Notes under the pieces: model-generated
The model's input: only the letters and a program-made list of their open reading frames with translations
What the model was told of the DNA's origin: nothing
Database searches by the model: none
Origin: Streptomyces phaeoluteigriseus
GTDB lineage: Bacteria > Actinomycetota > Actinomycetes > Streptomycetales > Streptomycetaceae
Reading direction: 5' to 3'
Length of the DNA: 47,801 bases
Assembly (NCBI RefSeq): GCF_001896135.2
Contig: NZ_MPOH02000011.1
Coordinates: 1,188,957 to 1,236,757 of the forward strand
Shown here: piece after piece, positions 25,156-34,082 of the stretch
How positions within the stretch are numbered: the stretch's first letter is position 1
Layout of the letters: every line of letters starts with the position of its first letter
Made by a program: the position numbers and the translations under genes

Positions 25156-25998
25156 TCAGTTGGCCGAGCGCCGGTCCCGTACGGCCCGCCAGCGCTCCGC
25201 GAGCCGGGCGTACGCCTCGCCCGCCGCGGGGCCGTCACCGCGCCGCAGGGCGCCGATGCCGGCGGCGACATCGGCCGCCGAGTGATCGCCCTCCAGGTCG
25301 CCGGCCGGCAGGACGTGGACGAGCCCGCCGTAGTCCAGTTCCACCAGCGAACGCGGATGGAACTCCTCCAGCCAGCGCCCCACGTCCACCAGGCCGTCGA
25401 TGAGCGGCCCCTCGTCCATGGCGTCCTTGAGGGCGCGCAGGCCCCGCGCCACCCGGCGGCGGGCCTGCACCATCGGCGTGCGGTAGCGCAGCACGGGGGC
25501 CTGTTCGGCGGTCCCCTTCTCGTACTCGCGCTCCTCCTCGGAGAGGAGCACGAACCAGTGCAGCGGGATCTGCCAGGTCGCCGTGCGGATCCAGGGGCGG
25601 GCGTCGGGGTTGCGGACCAGCCAGCGCTCGTAGTCCTGGGCGGCCTGGAGGCGGACCAGGGGCGGCACGGCCGCGTCCAGGACCGGTCCGGGCAGTTCGC
25701 CGCCCAGCTCCCCCAGGGCCTGCCAGCCGCGCAGCCGGGTCCGCCAGGGGCACACGCAGACGACGCCGTCCACATCCGTCACGAACGCGTCGCCGCTCTC
25801 GTGCACCGGCACGGCGACCGGCGGGGTGGGCAGCAGATCGGCCAGCGAGCGGCGCAGCTCGTCCTGGCAGGTGGGGCGGTCGGAGCGGCGGGCGTAGCCC
25901 GCCCAGTGGCTGCGCTCGGGCTCCGGGAAGGCGGCCAGCGGCTCGTACACGCGCAGATAGGCCGCGTACGGGACGATCACCGAGGACACCTGGGACAC
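25156..25998 (-). CDS. Conserved actinobacterial hypothetical protein
   Basis: 280 residues, soluble, without signal peptide or membrane helix. Recognisable features are few: VIVPYAAYLRVYEPLAAFPE at the start, a lone VCVCPW pair of Cys, IPLHWFVLLSEEERE in the middle and SLVELDYGGLVHVLP near the end. The GTG at 25998 is preferred because GGAGG lies just upstream; the frame opens 23 residues earlier. It sits between bldC and vdh, divergent from vdh, a place I recall as conserved in Streptomyces (SCO4090-like). Function unknown. Confidence 0.8.
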   Translation of the reverse strand: MSQVSSVIVPYAAYLRVYEPLAAFPEPERSHWAGYARRSDRPTCQDELRRSLADLLPTPPVAVPVHESGDAFVTDVDGVVCVCPWRTRLRGWQALGELGGELPGPVLDAAVPPLVRLQAAQDYERWLVRNPDARPWIRTATWQIPLHWFVLLSEEEREYEKGTAEQAPVLRYRTPMVQARRRVARGLRALKDAMDEGPLIDGLVDVGRWLEEFHPRSLVELDYGGLVHVLPAGDLEGDHSAADVAAGIGALRRGDGPAAGEAYARLAERWRAVRDRRSAN

Positions 25999-26219
25999 GC
26001 CTGCTCCCTCCCCCCTGGGCCGACCGGGAAACCTTCCGGGGCATCTGGTGAGGCGTCCGGAAAACATGCAAATCGTCGCACGGCCGTACTCCGCGAGGAG
26101 GTGATCCGCAACACGACGCGTTCGGCGGGCGGTGCAGGCTCTACGCTCATCCCACAGGCCCCGCCACCCGTACGGGAGCCCCCGTCCCGACCGCCGCTAG
26201 TCACCCAGGAGTCACCACA

Positions 26220-27323
26220 GTGACCGACGTATCCGGCGCCCCTGATCATGTGCTGCAGACCCTGTTCCGCTCGGACCAGGGTGGTCATGAGCAAGTCGTG
26301 CTCTGCCAGGACCGTGCCAGCGGTCTGAAGGCCGTCATCGCCCTCCACTCCACCGCCCTGGGCCCCGCCCTGGGCGGCACGCGCTTCTACCCGTACGCCT
26401 CCGAGGAGGAGGCCGTCGCCGACGCGCTGAACCTCGCGCGCGGGATGTCGTACAAGAACGCCATGGCCGGGCTGGACCACGGCGGCGGCAAGGCCGTGAT
26501 CATCGGCGATCCCGAAGTGATCAAGACCGAACAGCTGCTGCTCGCGTACGGCCGTTTCGTGGCCTCGCTCGGTGGGCGGTACGTGACCGCCTGCGACGTC
26601 GGCACCTATGTCGCCGACATGGACGTCGTGGCCCGCGAGTGCCGCTGGACGACCGGGCGCTCGCCGGAGAACGGCGGCGCGGGCGACTCGTCGGTGCTCA
26701 CCGCCTTCGGCGTCTACCAGGGCATGCGGGCCAGCGCCCAGCATCTGTGGGGCGACCCGTCGCTGCGGGGCCGCAAGGTCGGCGTCGCGGGCGTCGGCAA
26801 GGTCGGCCACCACCTGGTGCAGCACCTGCGGGACGAGGGCGCCGAGGTCGTGATCACGGACGTGCGCGAGGACGCCGTACGCCGGATCCTGGACGGACAC
26901 CCCGAGGGTGTGACGGCGGTGGCGGACACCGAGGCGCTGATCCGGACCGAGGGGCTCGACATCTACGCCCCGTGCGCACTGGGCGGGGCGCTGAACGACG
27001 ACTCCGTGCCGGTGCTGAGTGCGCGGATCGTGTGCGGAGCGGCCAACAACCAGCTCGCCCACGCGGGCGTCGAGAAGGACCTCGCCGACCGCGGGATCCT
27101 CTACGCGCCGGACTACGTGGTGAACGCCGGCGGGGTCATCCAGGTCGCCGACGAGCTGCACGGGTTCGACTTCGAACGGTGCAGGACCAAGGCCGCGAAG
27201 ATCTTCGACACCACGCTGGCCATATTCGCACGTGCGAAGACGGACGGAATTCCGCCGGCCGCGGCGGCCGACCGGATCGCCGAACAGCGCATGCACGAGG
27301 CGGCTCGGGGGCGCGGCTGGTGA
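26220..27323 (+). CDS. vdh: Valine (branched-chain amino acid) dehydrogenase
   Basis: 367 residues of the Glu/Leu/Phe/Val dehydrogenase family. It oxidatively deaminates valine to 2-oxoisovalerate with NAD+, giving branched-chain acyl-CoA precursors for fatty acids and polyketides. The N-terminal domain has GPALGGTRFYPY and the glycine-rich catalytic GLDHGGGKAVI with the active lysine; then CDVGTYVADMDVV. The NAD Rossmann loop is GVAGVGKVGHHLVQHL. GTG at 26220 has AGGAG eight bases upstream. Single gene, divergent from the hypothetical gene at 25998, with 220 bp between them for both promoters. Confidence 0.95.
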   Translation: MTDVSGAPDHVLQTLFRSDQGGHEQVVLCQDRASGLKAVIALHSTALGPALGGTRFYPYASEEEAVADALNLARGMSYKNAMAGLDHGGGKAVIIGDPEVIKTEQLLLAYGRFVASLGGRYVTACDVGTYVADMDVVARECRWTTGRSPENGGAGDSSVLTAFGVYQGMRASAQHLWGDPSLRGRKVGVAGVGKVGHHLVQHLRDEGAEVVITDVREDAVRRILDGHPEGVTAVADTEALIRTEGLDIYAPCALGGALNDDSVPVLSARIVCGAANNQLAHAGVEKDLADRGILYAPDYVVNAGGVIQVADELHGFDFERCRTKAAKIFDTTLAIFARAKTDGIPPAAAADRIAEQRMHEAARGRGW

Positions 27324-27603
27324 CCCTGTTCGGTACCTGCCGGAGGAAAGTTCGAGAGAACTCTCACTCTTCCCGGCGGGTCGCCCGCCAATAAGTGGTT
27401 AAAATCGCCACTGACCAGCGAGGACAGGGCGCCTCGAAGGTTCTGTGCACACGCGCGTGCTACGGGCGACGTACCGTATGGGTTCGGGCTCAGGTACCGT
27501 GGAAGCCCTACGGACCGGCCTCTCCGCGGAGAGTCCGTTCCGGACCATGAACGCGTGTCAAGACTCTGGGGCCGTCGAGCCCCGTCGTTGAGGGGGTCGA
27601 GCC

Positions 27604-27861
27604 ATGGGGCGCGGCCGGGCCAAGGCCAAGCAAGCGAAGGTCGCCCGCCAGCTGAAGTACAACAGCGGCGGGACTGATCTCTCACGCCTGGCCGAAGAGC
27701 TGGGCGCATCGCCATCGAACATTCCGCCGAACGGCGAGCCGTTCGAGGACGATGACGATGAGCAGGACGACGACCCGTACGCACGGTACGCCGAGCTGTA
27801 CGGGGACGACGACGAGGACGAGGACGAGGACTCCTCGCACCAACACCGTCGCGGCGCTTGA
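27604..27861 (+). CDS. DUF3073 family protein
   Basis: 85 residues. It starts MGRGRAKAKQAKVARQLKY, a basic stretch shared by this actinobacterial family, and turns to a very acidic end (FEDDDDEQDDDPY, GDDDEDEDEDS). Conserved between purM and vdh in Streptomyces, as far as I recall. The ATG follows GGGGG. The strongly split charge suggests binding to nucleic acid or a basic partner; no function is known. Confidence 0.9.
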   Translation: MGRGRAKAKQAKVARQLKYNSGGTDLSRLAEELGASPSNIPPNGEPFEDDDDEQDDDPYARYAELYGDDDEDEDEDSSHQHRRGA

Positions 27862-27878
27862 CCTTGCTTCGAGCACTC

Positions 27879-27910
27879 ACCCGGTCGGTGACTTCGGTCA
27901 CCGACCGGGT
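27879..27910. terminator. Bidirectional hairpin between DUF3073 and purM
   Basis: ACCCGGTCGGTGAC, loop TTCG, then its exact complement: a 14-bp stem closed by a stable UUCG tetraloop. It lies between converging genes and can serve both. Confidence 0.85.
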
Positions 27911-27948
27911 CTTGTGCTGCGCACAGGGTTCCAGCCCGCGTACGGGTC

Positions 27949-29030
27949 TCAGCCGGCGTAGTCCCCGACCAGGGCCGCACCACTCGTGTGCTCCCCGCGG
28001 TCGGTGATCTCGCCCGCGACCCATGCCTCGACCCCGCGGTCGGCCAGCGTGGTCAGCGCCACGTCCGCCGACTCCTCCGGGACGATGGCGATCATGCCCA
28101 CGCCCATGTTCAGGGTCTTCTCCAGCTCCAGCCGCTCGACCCGGCCGGTCCGGCCGACGAGGTCGAAGATCGGGGCCGGGGTCCACGTGGAGCGGTCCAC
28201 GATCGCGTGCAGCCCGTCGGGGATGACGCGGGCCAGGTTGGCCGCGAGTCCGCCTCCGGTCACGTGCGAGAAGGCGTGGACGTCCGTCGTGCGGGTGAGT
28301 GCCAGGCAGTCCAGCGAGTAGATCTTCGTCGGCTCCAGCAGCTCCTCGCCGAGGGTGCGGCCGAGCTCCTCGACGCGCGCGTCCAGGGACAGGCCGGCCT
28401 GGTTCAGGAGCACGTGGCGGACCAGCGAGTACCCGTTGGAGTGAAGACCGGAGGCCGCCATGGCGATCACCGCGTCCCCCGAACGGATGCGGTCGGGGCC
28501 CAGCAGGCGGTCGGCCTCCACCACGCCCGTGCCGGCGCCGCGACATCGAAGTCGTCCGCGCCCAGCAGGCCGGGGTGTTCGGCCGTCTCGCCGCCGACCA
28601 GGGCGCAGCCGGCCAGGACACAGCCTTCGGCGATGCCCTTGACGATGGCGGCGACTCGCTCGGGGTGGACCTTGCCGACACAGATGTAGTCGGTCATGAA
28701 CAGCGGCTCGGCGCCGCACACCACGATGTCGTCCATGACCATGGCGACCAGGTCGTGGCCGATGGTGTCGTAGACGCCCATCTGACGGGCGACGTCGACC
28801 TTGGTGCCGACGCCGTCGGTGGCGGAGGCGAGCAGGGGGCGCTCGTAGTGCTTGAGGGCGGAGGCGTCGAAGAGGCCGGCGAAACCGCCGAGGCCGCCGA
28901 GGACCTCGGGGCGCTGCGTCTTCTTCACCCACTCCTTCATGAGTTCCACGGCGCGGTCGCCCGCTTCGATGTCGACACCTGCTGTTTTGTAGGACGCCGC
29001 TGCGTGGCTGGCACCAGTTGTCTCAGACAT
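27949..29030 (-). CDS. purM: Phosphoribosylformylglycinamidine cyclo-ligase / AIR synthetase (frameshifted here)
   Basis: About 360 residues. It closes FGAM to AIR with ATP, step 5 of purine synthesis. Family motifs: YKTAGVDIEAGDRAVELMK at the start, ATDGVGTK, DDIVVCGAEPLFMTDYI, ALVGGETAEHPG, then, in a second frame, GDAVIAMAASGLHSNGYSL, HVTGGGLAANLARV and LNMGVGM. One base is missing near 28538-28541: adding a G restores FDVAGAGTGVVEADRLL. Without it the enzyme would lose its C-terminal half, and the strain would need purines, so a sequence error is likely. The start at 29030 has no good ribosome site; it follows purF by 46 bp and is probably co-transcribed. Confidence 0.9.
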
Positions 29031-29076
29031 GGGAAGTGAGAACTTTCGTGTCGTACGGCAGGTATGACGGGACCGA

Positions 29077-30606
29077 TTACGGGCGGCGGATCGCGTCGGC
29101 CGCTGCCGTCGCGGCCGGGCCGGCGGCCAGCTCCGTCTCCAGGAGCTGCTTGCCGAGCAGCTCGGGGTCGGGCAGATCCATCGGGTACTCGCCGTCGAAG
29201 CAGGCGCGGCAGAGGTTCGGCTTGGCGATGGTGGTCGCCTCGATCATGCCGTCGATGGAGATGTACGCCAGGGAGTCGGCGCCGAGCGAGGTGCCGATCT
29301 CCTCGATCGACATGCCGTTGGCGATCAGCTCGGCGCGGGTGGCGAAGTCGATGCCGAAGAAGCAGGGCCACTTCACGGGCGGCGAGGAGATCCGGATGTG
29401 GACCTCGGCGGCGCCGGCCTCGCGGAGCATCCGGACCAGGGCCCGCTGGGTGTTGCCGCGCACGATCGAGTCGTCGACGACGACCAGGCGCTTGCCCTTG
29501 ATGACTTCCTTGAGCGGGTTCAGCTTCAGACGGATACCGAGCTGGCGGATGGTCTGCGAGGGCTGGATGAAGGTCCGGCCCACGTAGGCGTTCTTGACCA
29601 GGCCGGCGCCGAAGGGGATGCCGGAGGCTTCCGCGTAGCCGATGGCGGCCGGGGTGCCGGACTCCGGGGTCGCTATGACCAGGTCGGCCTCGGCGGGGGC
29701 TTCCTTGGCGAGTTTCCGGCCCATCTCCACACGGGAGAGGTACACGTTCCGGCCGGCGATGTCGGTGTCCGGGCGGGCCAGGTAGACGTACTCGAAGATG
29801 CAGCCCTTGGGCTTCGCTTCCGCGAATCGCGAGGTCCGGAGCCCGTTCTCGTCGATGGCGACGAACTCGCCCGGCTCTATCTCGCGGACATACGCGGCGC
29901 CGCAGATGTCGAGGGCGGCGGACTCCGAGGCGACGACCCAGCCGCGCTCCAGCCGGCCGAGGACCAGCGGGCGGATGCCCTGCGGGTCGCGGGCGGCGTA
30001 CAGGGTGTGCTCGTCCATGAAGACGAGCGAGAAGGCGCCGCGGACCTGCGGGAGGACCGAGTGGGCGGCCTCCTCGATGGTCAGGGGCTTGCCGTCCTCG
30101 TCGACCTGGGCCGCGAGGAGCGCGGTGAGCAGGTCGGTGTCGTTGGTCGCCGCGACGCGCGGAGTGCGGCCGCCCTCCTGCTTGGGCAGGTCGGCGACCA
30201 TCTCGGCGAGCTGGGCGGTGTTGACCAGGTTTCCGTTGTGCCCGAGCGCGATGGAACCGTGCGCGGTGGCGCGGAACGTCGGCTGGGCGTTCTCCCACAC
30301 GGAGGCGCCGGTGGTCGAGTAGCGGGCGTGACCGACCGCGATATGACCCTGGAGCGAACCGAGCGAGGTCTCGTCGAAGACCTGGGAGACGAGGCCCATG
30401 TCCTTGAAGACGAGGATCTGAGAGCCGTTGCTGACCGCGATTCCCGCGGATTCCTGGCCTCGATGCTGGAGGGCGTAGAGCCCGAAGTAAGTGAGCTTGG
30501 CGACCTCTTCACCGGGGGCCCAGACCCCGAAGACGCCGCAAGCGTCCTGGGGGCCCTTCTCGCCGGGGAGCAGATCATGACTGAGTCGACCGTCACCACG
30601 TGGCAC
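29077..30606 (-). CDS. purF: Amidophosphoribosyltransferase
   Basis: 509 residues. It makes phosphoribosylamine from PRPP and glutamine, the committed purine step. A 22-residue propeptide precedes the catalytic Cys (DA-CGVFGVW), which must be freed by self-cleavage. The glutaminase half carries ALQHRGQESAG, HARYSTTG and GHNGNLVN; the transferase half has the PRPP loop VVVDDSIVRGNT. No iron-sulfur cysteine pattern was checked in full, but CFFGID and the C-terminal NLCRACFDGEYP cysteines suggest the Fe-S type, as in Bacillus. GTG at 30606 lacks a ribosome site. A -10-like TACACT ends 8 bases ahead, so a leaderless mRNA is possible. Confidence 0.95.
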   Translation of the reverse strand: MPRGDGRLSHDLLPGEKGPQDACGVFGVWAPGEEVAKLTYFGLYALQHRGQESAGIAVSNGSQILVFKDMGLVSQVFDETSLGSLQGHIAVGHARYSTTGASVWENAQPTFRATAHGSIALGHNGNLVNTAQLAEMVADLPKQEGGRTPRVAATNDTDLLTALLAAQVDEDGKPLTIEEAAHSVLPQVRGAFSLVFMDEHTLYAARDPQGIRPLVLGRLERGWVVASESAALDICGAAYVREIEPGEFVAIDENGLRTSRFAEAKPKGCIFEYVYLARPDTDIAGRNVYLSRVEMGRKLAKEAPAEADLVIATPESGTPAAIGYAEASGIPFGAGLVKNAYVGRTFIQPSQTIRQLGIRLKLNPLKEVIKGKRLVVVDDSIVRGNTQRALVRMLREAGAAEVHIRISSPPVKWPCFFGIDFATRAELIANGMSIEEIGTSLGADSLAYISIDGMIEATTIAKPNLCRACFDGEYPMDLPDPELLGKQLLETELAAGPAATAAADAIRRP

Positions 30607-30613
30607 ATCATCG

Positions 30614-30662
30614 AGTGTAGGCGAGATCGACCACTGGTCCGAATTGGGGATACTCGCGAGTA
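30614..30662 (-). promoter_or_regulatory. Putative purF promoter with palindrome
   Basis: On the minus strand TACACT (30614-30619) is a good -10 placed so that transcription would begin on the GTG. The perfect 12-bp palindrome TACTCGCGAGTA lies at 30651-30662, just upstream of where -35 would fall. No clear -35 hexamer is seen, which fits an activated or repressed promoter. Confidence 0.45.
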
Positions 30663-30712
30663 ACTCGATCTTGAGTGCCCCGAGGCCACCACGATCGGCT
30701 CATATCCGCAGG

Positions 30713-30820
30713 TCAGACCACGATTATGGTGATCGACTCGCCGGACGGCGGCACCTCGTCGGCCTCCGTCCGGCCGCTCGCTCCGGGGGCATGAGTGAGC
30801 TGTCGCACACCAGGGGGCAT
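30713..30820 (-). CDS. Possible 35-residue small protein
   Basis: ATG at 30820, eight bases after the stop of the preceding gene, to TGA at 30713. It would read MPPGVRQLTHAPGASGRTEA and end with the hydrophobic ESITIIVV. The last eight codons use A/T-rich codons unlike a chance GC-rich frame. The ribosome site is weak (GGCGG). It may be a real coupled peptide or only chance. Confidence 0.3.
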   Translation of the reverse strand: MPPGVRQLTHAPGASGRTEADEVPPSGESITIIVV

Positions 30821-30828
30821 CCGCCGCG

Positions 30829-31626
30829 TCAGGACATGAGCGGCAGCAGCTCCGCGAGGTCCGCCCGCTCCCCGCTCGCGGCGACCTTCGCCTCCTCGAC
30901 GGCCGCCTTCCAGGTGAGGCGCCCGGACGCCAGCCGGACCCAGGTCAGCGGGTCGGTCTCGACGACGTTGGGCGGGGTGCCACGGGTGTGCCGGGGCCCT
31001 TCGACGCACTGCACGACGGCGTACGGCGGGATCCGCACCTCGGTGGAGCCGCCGGGCGCCTTGACGGCCAGGGCGTCGGCCAACAGCCGGGTGGCGGCGG
31101 CGAGGGCCTGGCGGTCGTGGGGGATGTCCAGGCCGGGGACGGCCGCGTTCAGGTCGTCGGTGTGGACGACGAGTTCGACGGTGCGGGTGACCAGGTAGTC
31201 GGCCAGCGGCAGCGCACCGGCGTTCGTCTCCAGCAGCCGGGAGCCCGGATGGGTGTCGAGCTGTGCGACGAGGCCCTGCTCCACGCCCGTGAGGTAGGCG
31301 TCCAGGTCCGGGTGCTCCGCGGACAGCCGCCGGGTGAAGGCGTCGATGGCCGGGGCGCTCACGGATGTCGCGAACGGCCAGTCGAGCAGCGTGGCGTCCG
31401 GCTTCGCCGGCTCCGGCAGATCGAGCGACCGCCCGACCGCCGTGACGGCCATCCCGATGTGCGCGACCAGTTCCCGTACGGTCCACTCCCCCAGCCGCGT
31501 CGGCAGCGCGAGCTGCTCGGGGGTGAGAGTGCGGACGGCTTCCCGCACGTTGCCGAGCTGGGCGAGCACGGCGGTGCGGATCTTGGCGGGGTCATAGGCG
31601 CGGGGGCGCTTCTTGGCCGGTGACAT
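30829..31626 (-). CDS. Maleylpyruvate isomerase/sterol-carrier family protein
   Basis: 265 residues. The N-terminal half is a DinB-like helical bundle of the mycothiol-dependent maleylpyruvate isomerase type: TPEQLALPTRLGEWTVRELV then HIG, and later TRTVELVVHTDDLNAA, which gives the metal-binding His positions. The C-terminal half resembles a small SCP2-like cap (VETDPLTWVRLASGRLTW). In actinobacteria, relatives work in thiol transfer, but this gene's substrate is unknown. The start at 31626 is an ATG (MSPAKKRPRAYDPAKIRTAV). It lies between purL and purF on the same strand without sharing their function. Confidence 0.85.
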   Translation of the reverse strand: MSPAKKRPRAYDPAKIRTAVLAQLGNVREAVRTLTPEQLALPTRLGEWTVRELVAHIGMAVTAVGRSLDLPEPAKPDATLLDWPFATSVSAPAIDAFTRRLSAEHPDLDAYLTGVEQGLVAQLDTHPGSRLLETNAGALPLADYLVTRTVELVVHTDDLNAAVPGLDIPHDRQALAAATRLLADALAVKAPGGSTEVRIPPYAVVQCVEGPRHTRGTPPNVVETDPLTWVRLASGRLTWKAAVEEAKVAASGERADLAELLPLMS

Positions 31627-31754
31627 GCCAAGCAGCCTAGGCGGCGGGAGCGGGAGGGGAGGCCGGCTCCGTGAGTTCGCCGGAGCGGGAGGGGAGGCCG
31701 GTTCAGACGCCCCGATGCCGGTCCGCCCAGCCCGGCTCCGCCGGAGACGCGGAG

Positions 31755-31799
31755 AGCCCCCGCCCGGGAGCGCGTGGGGCGCGCTTCCGGGCGGGGGCT
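31755..31799 (-). terminator. Hairpin terminator of the purSQL operon
   Basis: AGCCCCCGCCCGG (31755-31767) pairs with CCGGGCGGGGGCT (31787-31799); GAGCGCG/CGCGCTT extends it inward. It lies 25 bp past the purL stop. Confidence 0.85.
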
Positions 31800-31823
31800 T
31801 CGGCGTCGTACGGGCTGGGGCGG

Positions 31824-34082
31824 TTACGCGAGCAGCGCCGGGATCGTCTCCTCGTGCGCGGTGCGCAGTTCGGTCAGCGGCAGGGCGAACTCGCCCTGGA
31901 CGTCGACCGTGTCACCGTCGACGACACCGATGCGGGTGGCCGGCAGGCCGCGGGCGCCGCACATGTCGGTGAAGCGGAGTTCCTCCGAGCGCGGGACGGC
32001 GACGACCGCGCGGCCCGCCGACTCCGAGAAGAGGAAGGTGAACGCGTCCAGGCCGTCCGGGACGACCAGGCGGGCGCCCTTGTCGCCGAGCAGCGCCGAC
32101 TCGACGACGGCCTGGATCAGACCGCCGTCGGACAGGTCGTGCGCGGCGTCGATCATGCCGTCGCGGGAGGCGGAGATCAGGATCTCGGCGAGCAGCCGCT
32201 CGCGCTCCAGGTCGACCTTCGGCGGCAGCCCGCCGAGGTGGTCGTGGATCACCTGGGACCAGGCCGAGCCGCCGAACTCCTCACGGGTGTCGCCGAGGAG
32301 ATACAGCAGCTGGCCCTCCTCCCCGAAGGCGACCGGGGTACGCCGGGCCACGTCGTCGATGACGCCCAGGACCGCGACGACCGGGGTCGGGTGGATGGCC
32401 ACCTCGCCGGTCTGGTTGTAGAGGGAGACGTTGCCGCCGGTCACCGGGGTGCCGAGCTGCTGGCAGGCGTCGGCGAGCCCGCGGATGGCCTCCGCGAACT
32501 GCCACATGACGGCCGGGTCCTCGGGGGAGCCGAAGTTCAGGCAGTCGGAGACGGCGAGCGGCTTGGCGCCGGTCGTCGCCACGTTGCGGTAGGCCTCCGA
32601 GAGCGCCAGCTGCGCGCCCGCGTACGGGTCGAGCTTGGCGTACCGGCCGTTGCCGTCGGTCGCGATGGCGACGCCGAGGCCGCTCTCCTCGTCGATGCGG
32701 ATCATGCCCGAGTCCTCGGGCTGGGCCAGCACCGTGTTGCCCTGCACGAAGTGGTCGTACTGGGAGGTGATCCACTTCTTGGAGGCCTGGTTCGGGGAGG
32801 ACACCAGCTTCAGGACCTGGTCCTTCAGCTCCTCGCCCGTGGCCGGCCTGGGCAGCTTGTTCGCGTCGTCGGCCTGGAGGGCGTCCTGCCAGTCCGGGCG
32901 GGCGTACGGGCGCTCGTAGACCGGGCCGTCATGGGCGACCGTGCGCGGGTCGACGTCGACGATCTTGCCGCCGTGCCAGTAGATCTCCAGGCGGTCGCCG
33001 TCGGTCACCTCACCGATGACGGTGGCGATGACGTCCCACTTGTCGCAGATCTCCAGGAAGCGGTCGACCTTCTCCGGCTCGACGACCGCGCACATGCGTT
33101 CCTGCGACTCGCTCATGAGGATCTCCTCGGGCGAGAGCGTGGAGTCGCGCAGCGGTACGTCGTCCAGCGTCACGCGCATGCCGCCGGAGCCGTTGGACGC
33201 CAGCTCGCTCGTCGCGCAGGACAGGCCCGCCGCGCCCAGGTCCTGGATGCCGACGACCAGCTTCTCGGCGAAGGCCTCCAGGGTGCACTCGATGAGGAGC
33301 TTCTCCTGGAACGGGTCGCCGACCTGGACGGCCGGACGTTTCGACGGCTTGGCGTCGTCGAAGGTCTCCGAGGCCAGGATGGAGGCGCCGCCGATGCCGT
33401 CGCCGCCGGTCCGGGCGCCGTACAGGATGACCTTGTTGCCCGCGCCGGACGCCTTCGCGAGGTGGATGTCCTCGTGCCGCATCACGCCGATGGCACCGGC
33501 GTTGACCAGCGGGTTGCCCTGGTAGCAGGCGTCGAAGACGACCTCGCCGCCGATGTTGGGCAGGCCCAGGCAGTTGCCGTAGCCGCCGATGCCGGCGACG
33601 ACGCCGGGAAGGACGCGCTTGGTGTCGGGGTGGTCGGCCGCGCCGAAGCGCAGCGGGTCGACCACGGCAACCGGGCGCGCGCCCATCGCGATGATGTCGC
33701 GGACGATGCCGCCGACACCGGTCGCGGCGCCCTGGTAGGGCTCGACGTACGACGGGTGGTTGTGCGACTCGACCTTGAAGGTGACGGCGTAGCCCTGGCC
33801 GACGTCCACCACGCCCGCGTTCTCGCCGATGCCCACGAGCAGGGCGTCGGACTGGGGGGCCTTCTCGCCGAACTGGCGGAGGTGGACCTTGGAGGACTTG
33901 TACGAGCAGTGCTCGGACCACATGACCGAGTACATGGCGAGTTCGGCACCGGTCGGGCGGCGGCCGAGGATCTCCACCACCCGCTCGTACTCGTCCTTCT
34001 TCAGACCGAGTTCGGCCCAGGGCAGCTCGACGTCGGGGGTAGCGGCCGCGTGCTCGACCGTGTCCAGAGGCGTCCGGCTCAT
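31824..34082 (-). CDS. purL: Phosphoribosylformylglycinamidine synthase subunit PurL
   Basis: 752 residues, the small-type PurL that needs PurQ and PurS. It makes FGAM from FGAR, ATP and ammonia. Visible family motifs: MWSEHCSYKSSKVHL near residue 55, ESHNHPSYVEPYQGAATGVGG, GGYGNCLGLPNIGGE, SCATSELASNGSGGM in the middle, and LALSEAYRNVA and VSLYNQTGE in the second half. The ATG at 34082 overlaps the purQ stop in an ATGA, so translation is coupled. Intact, without frame shift. Last gene of purS-purQ-purL, followed by a hairpin. Confidence 0.97.
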   Translation of the reverse strand: MSRTPLDTVEHAAATPDVELPWAELGLKKDEYERVVEILGRRPTGAELAMYSVMWSEHCSYKSSKVHLRQFGEKAPQSDALLVGIGENAGVVDVGQGYAVTFKVESHNHPSYVEPYQGAATGVGGIVRDIIAMGARPVAVVDPLRFGAADHPDTKRVLPGVVAGIGGYGNCLGLPNIGGEVVFDACYQGNPLVNAGAIGVMRHEDIHLAKASGAGNKVILYGARTGGDGIGGASILASETFDDAKPSKRPAVQVGDPFQEKLLIECTLEAFAEKLVVGIQDLGAAGLSCATSELASNGSGGMRVTLDDVPLRDSTLSPEEILMSESQERMCAVVEPEKVDRFLEICDKWDVIATVIGEVTDGDRLEIYWHGGKIVDVDPRTVAHDGPVYERPYARPDWQDALQADDANKLPRPATGEELKDQVLKLVSSPNQASKKWITSQYDHFVQGNTVLAQPEDSGMIRIDEESGLGVAIATDGNGRYAKLDPYAGAQLALSEAYRNVATTGAKPLAVSDCLNFGSPEDPAVMWQFAEAIRGLADACQQLGTPVTGGNVSLYNQTGEVAIHPTPVVAVLGVIDDVARRTPVAFGEEGQLLYLLGDTREEFGGSAWSQVIHDHLGGLPPKVDLERERLLAEILISASRDGMIDAAHDLSDGGLIQAVVESALLGDKGARLVVPDGLDAFTFLFSESAGRAVVAVPRSEELRFTDMCGARGLPATRIGVVDGDTVDVQGEFALPLTELRTAHEETIPALLA

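Noticed and set aside
27324..27603. Extra small gene between vdh and DUF3073
   Set aside because: No frame with a ribosome site and good codon bias; taken as promoter DNA of the DUF3073 gene.
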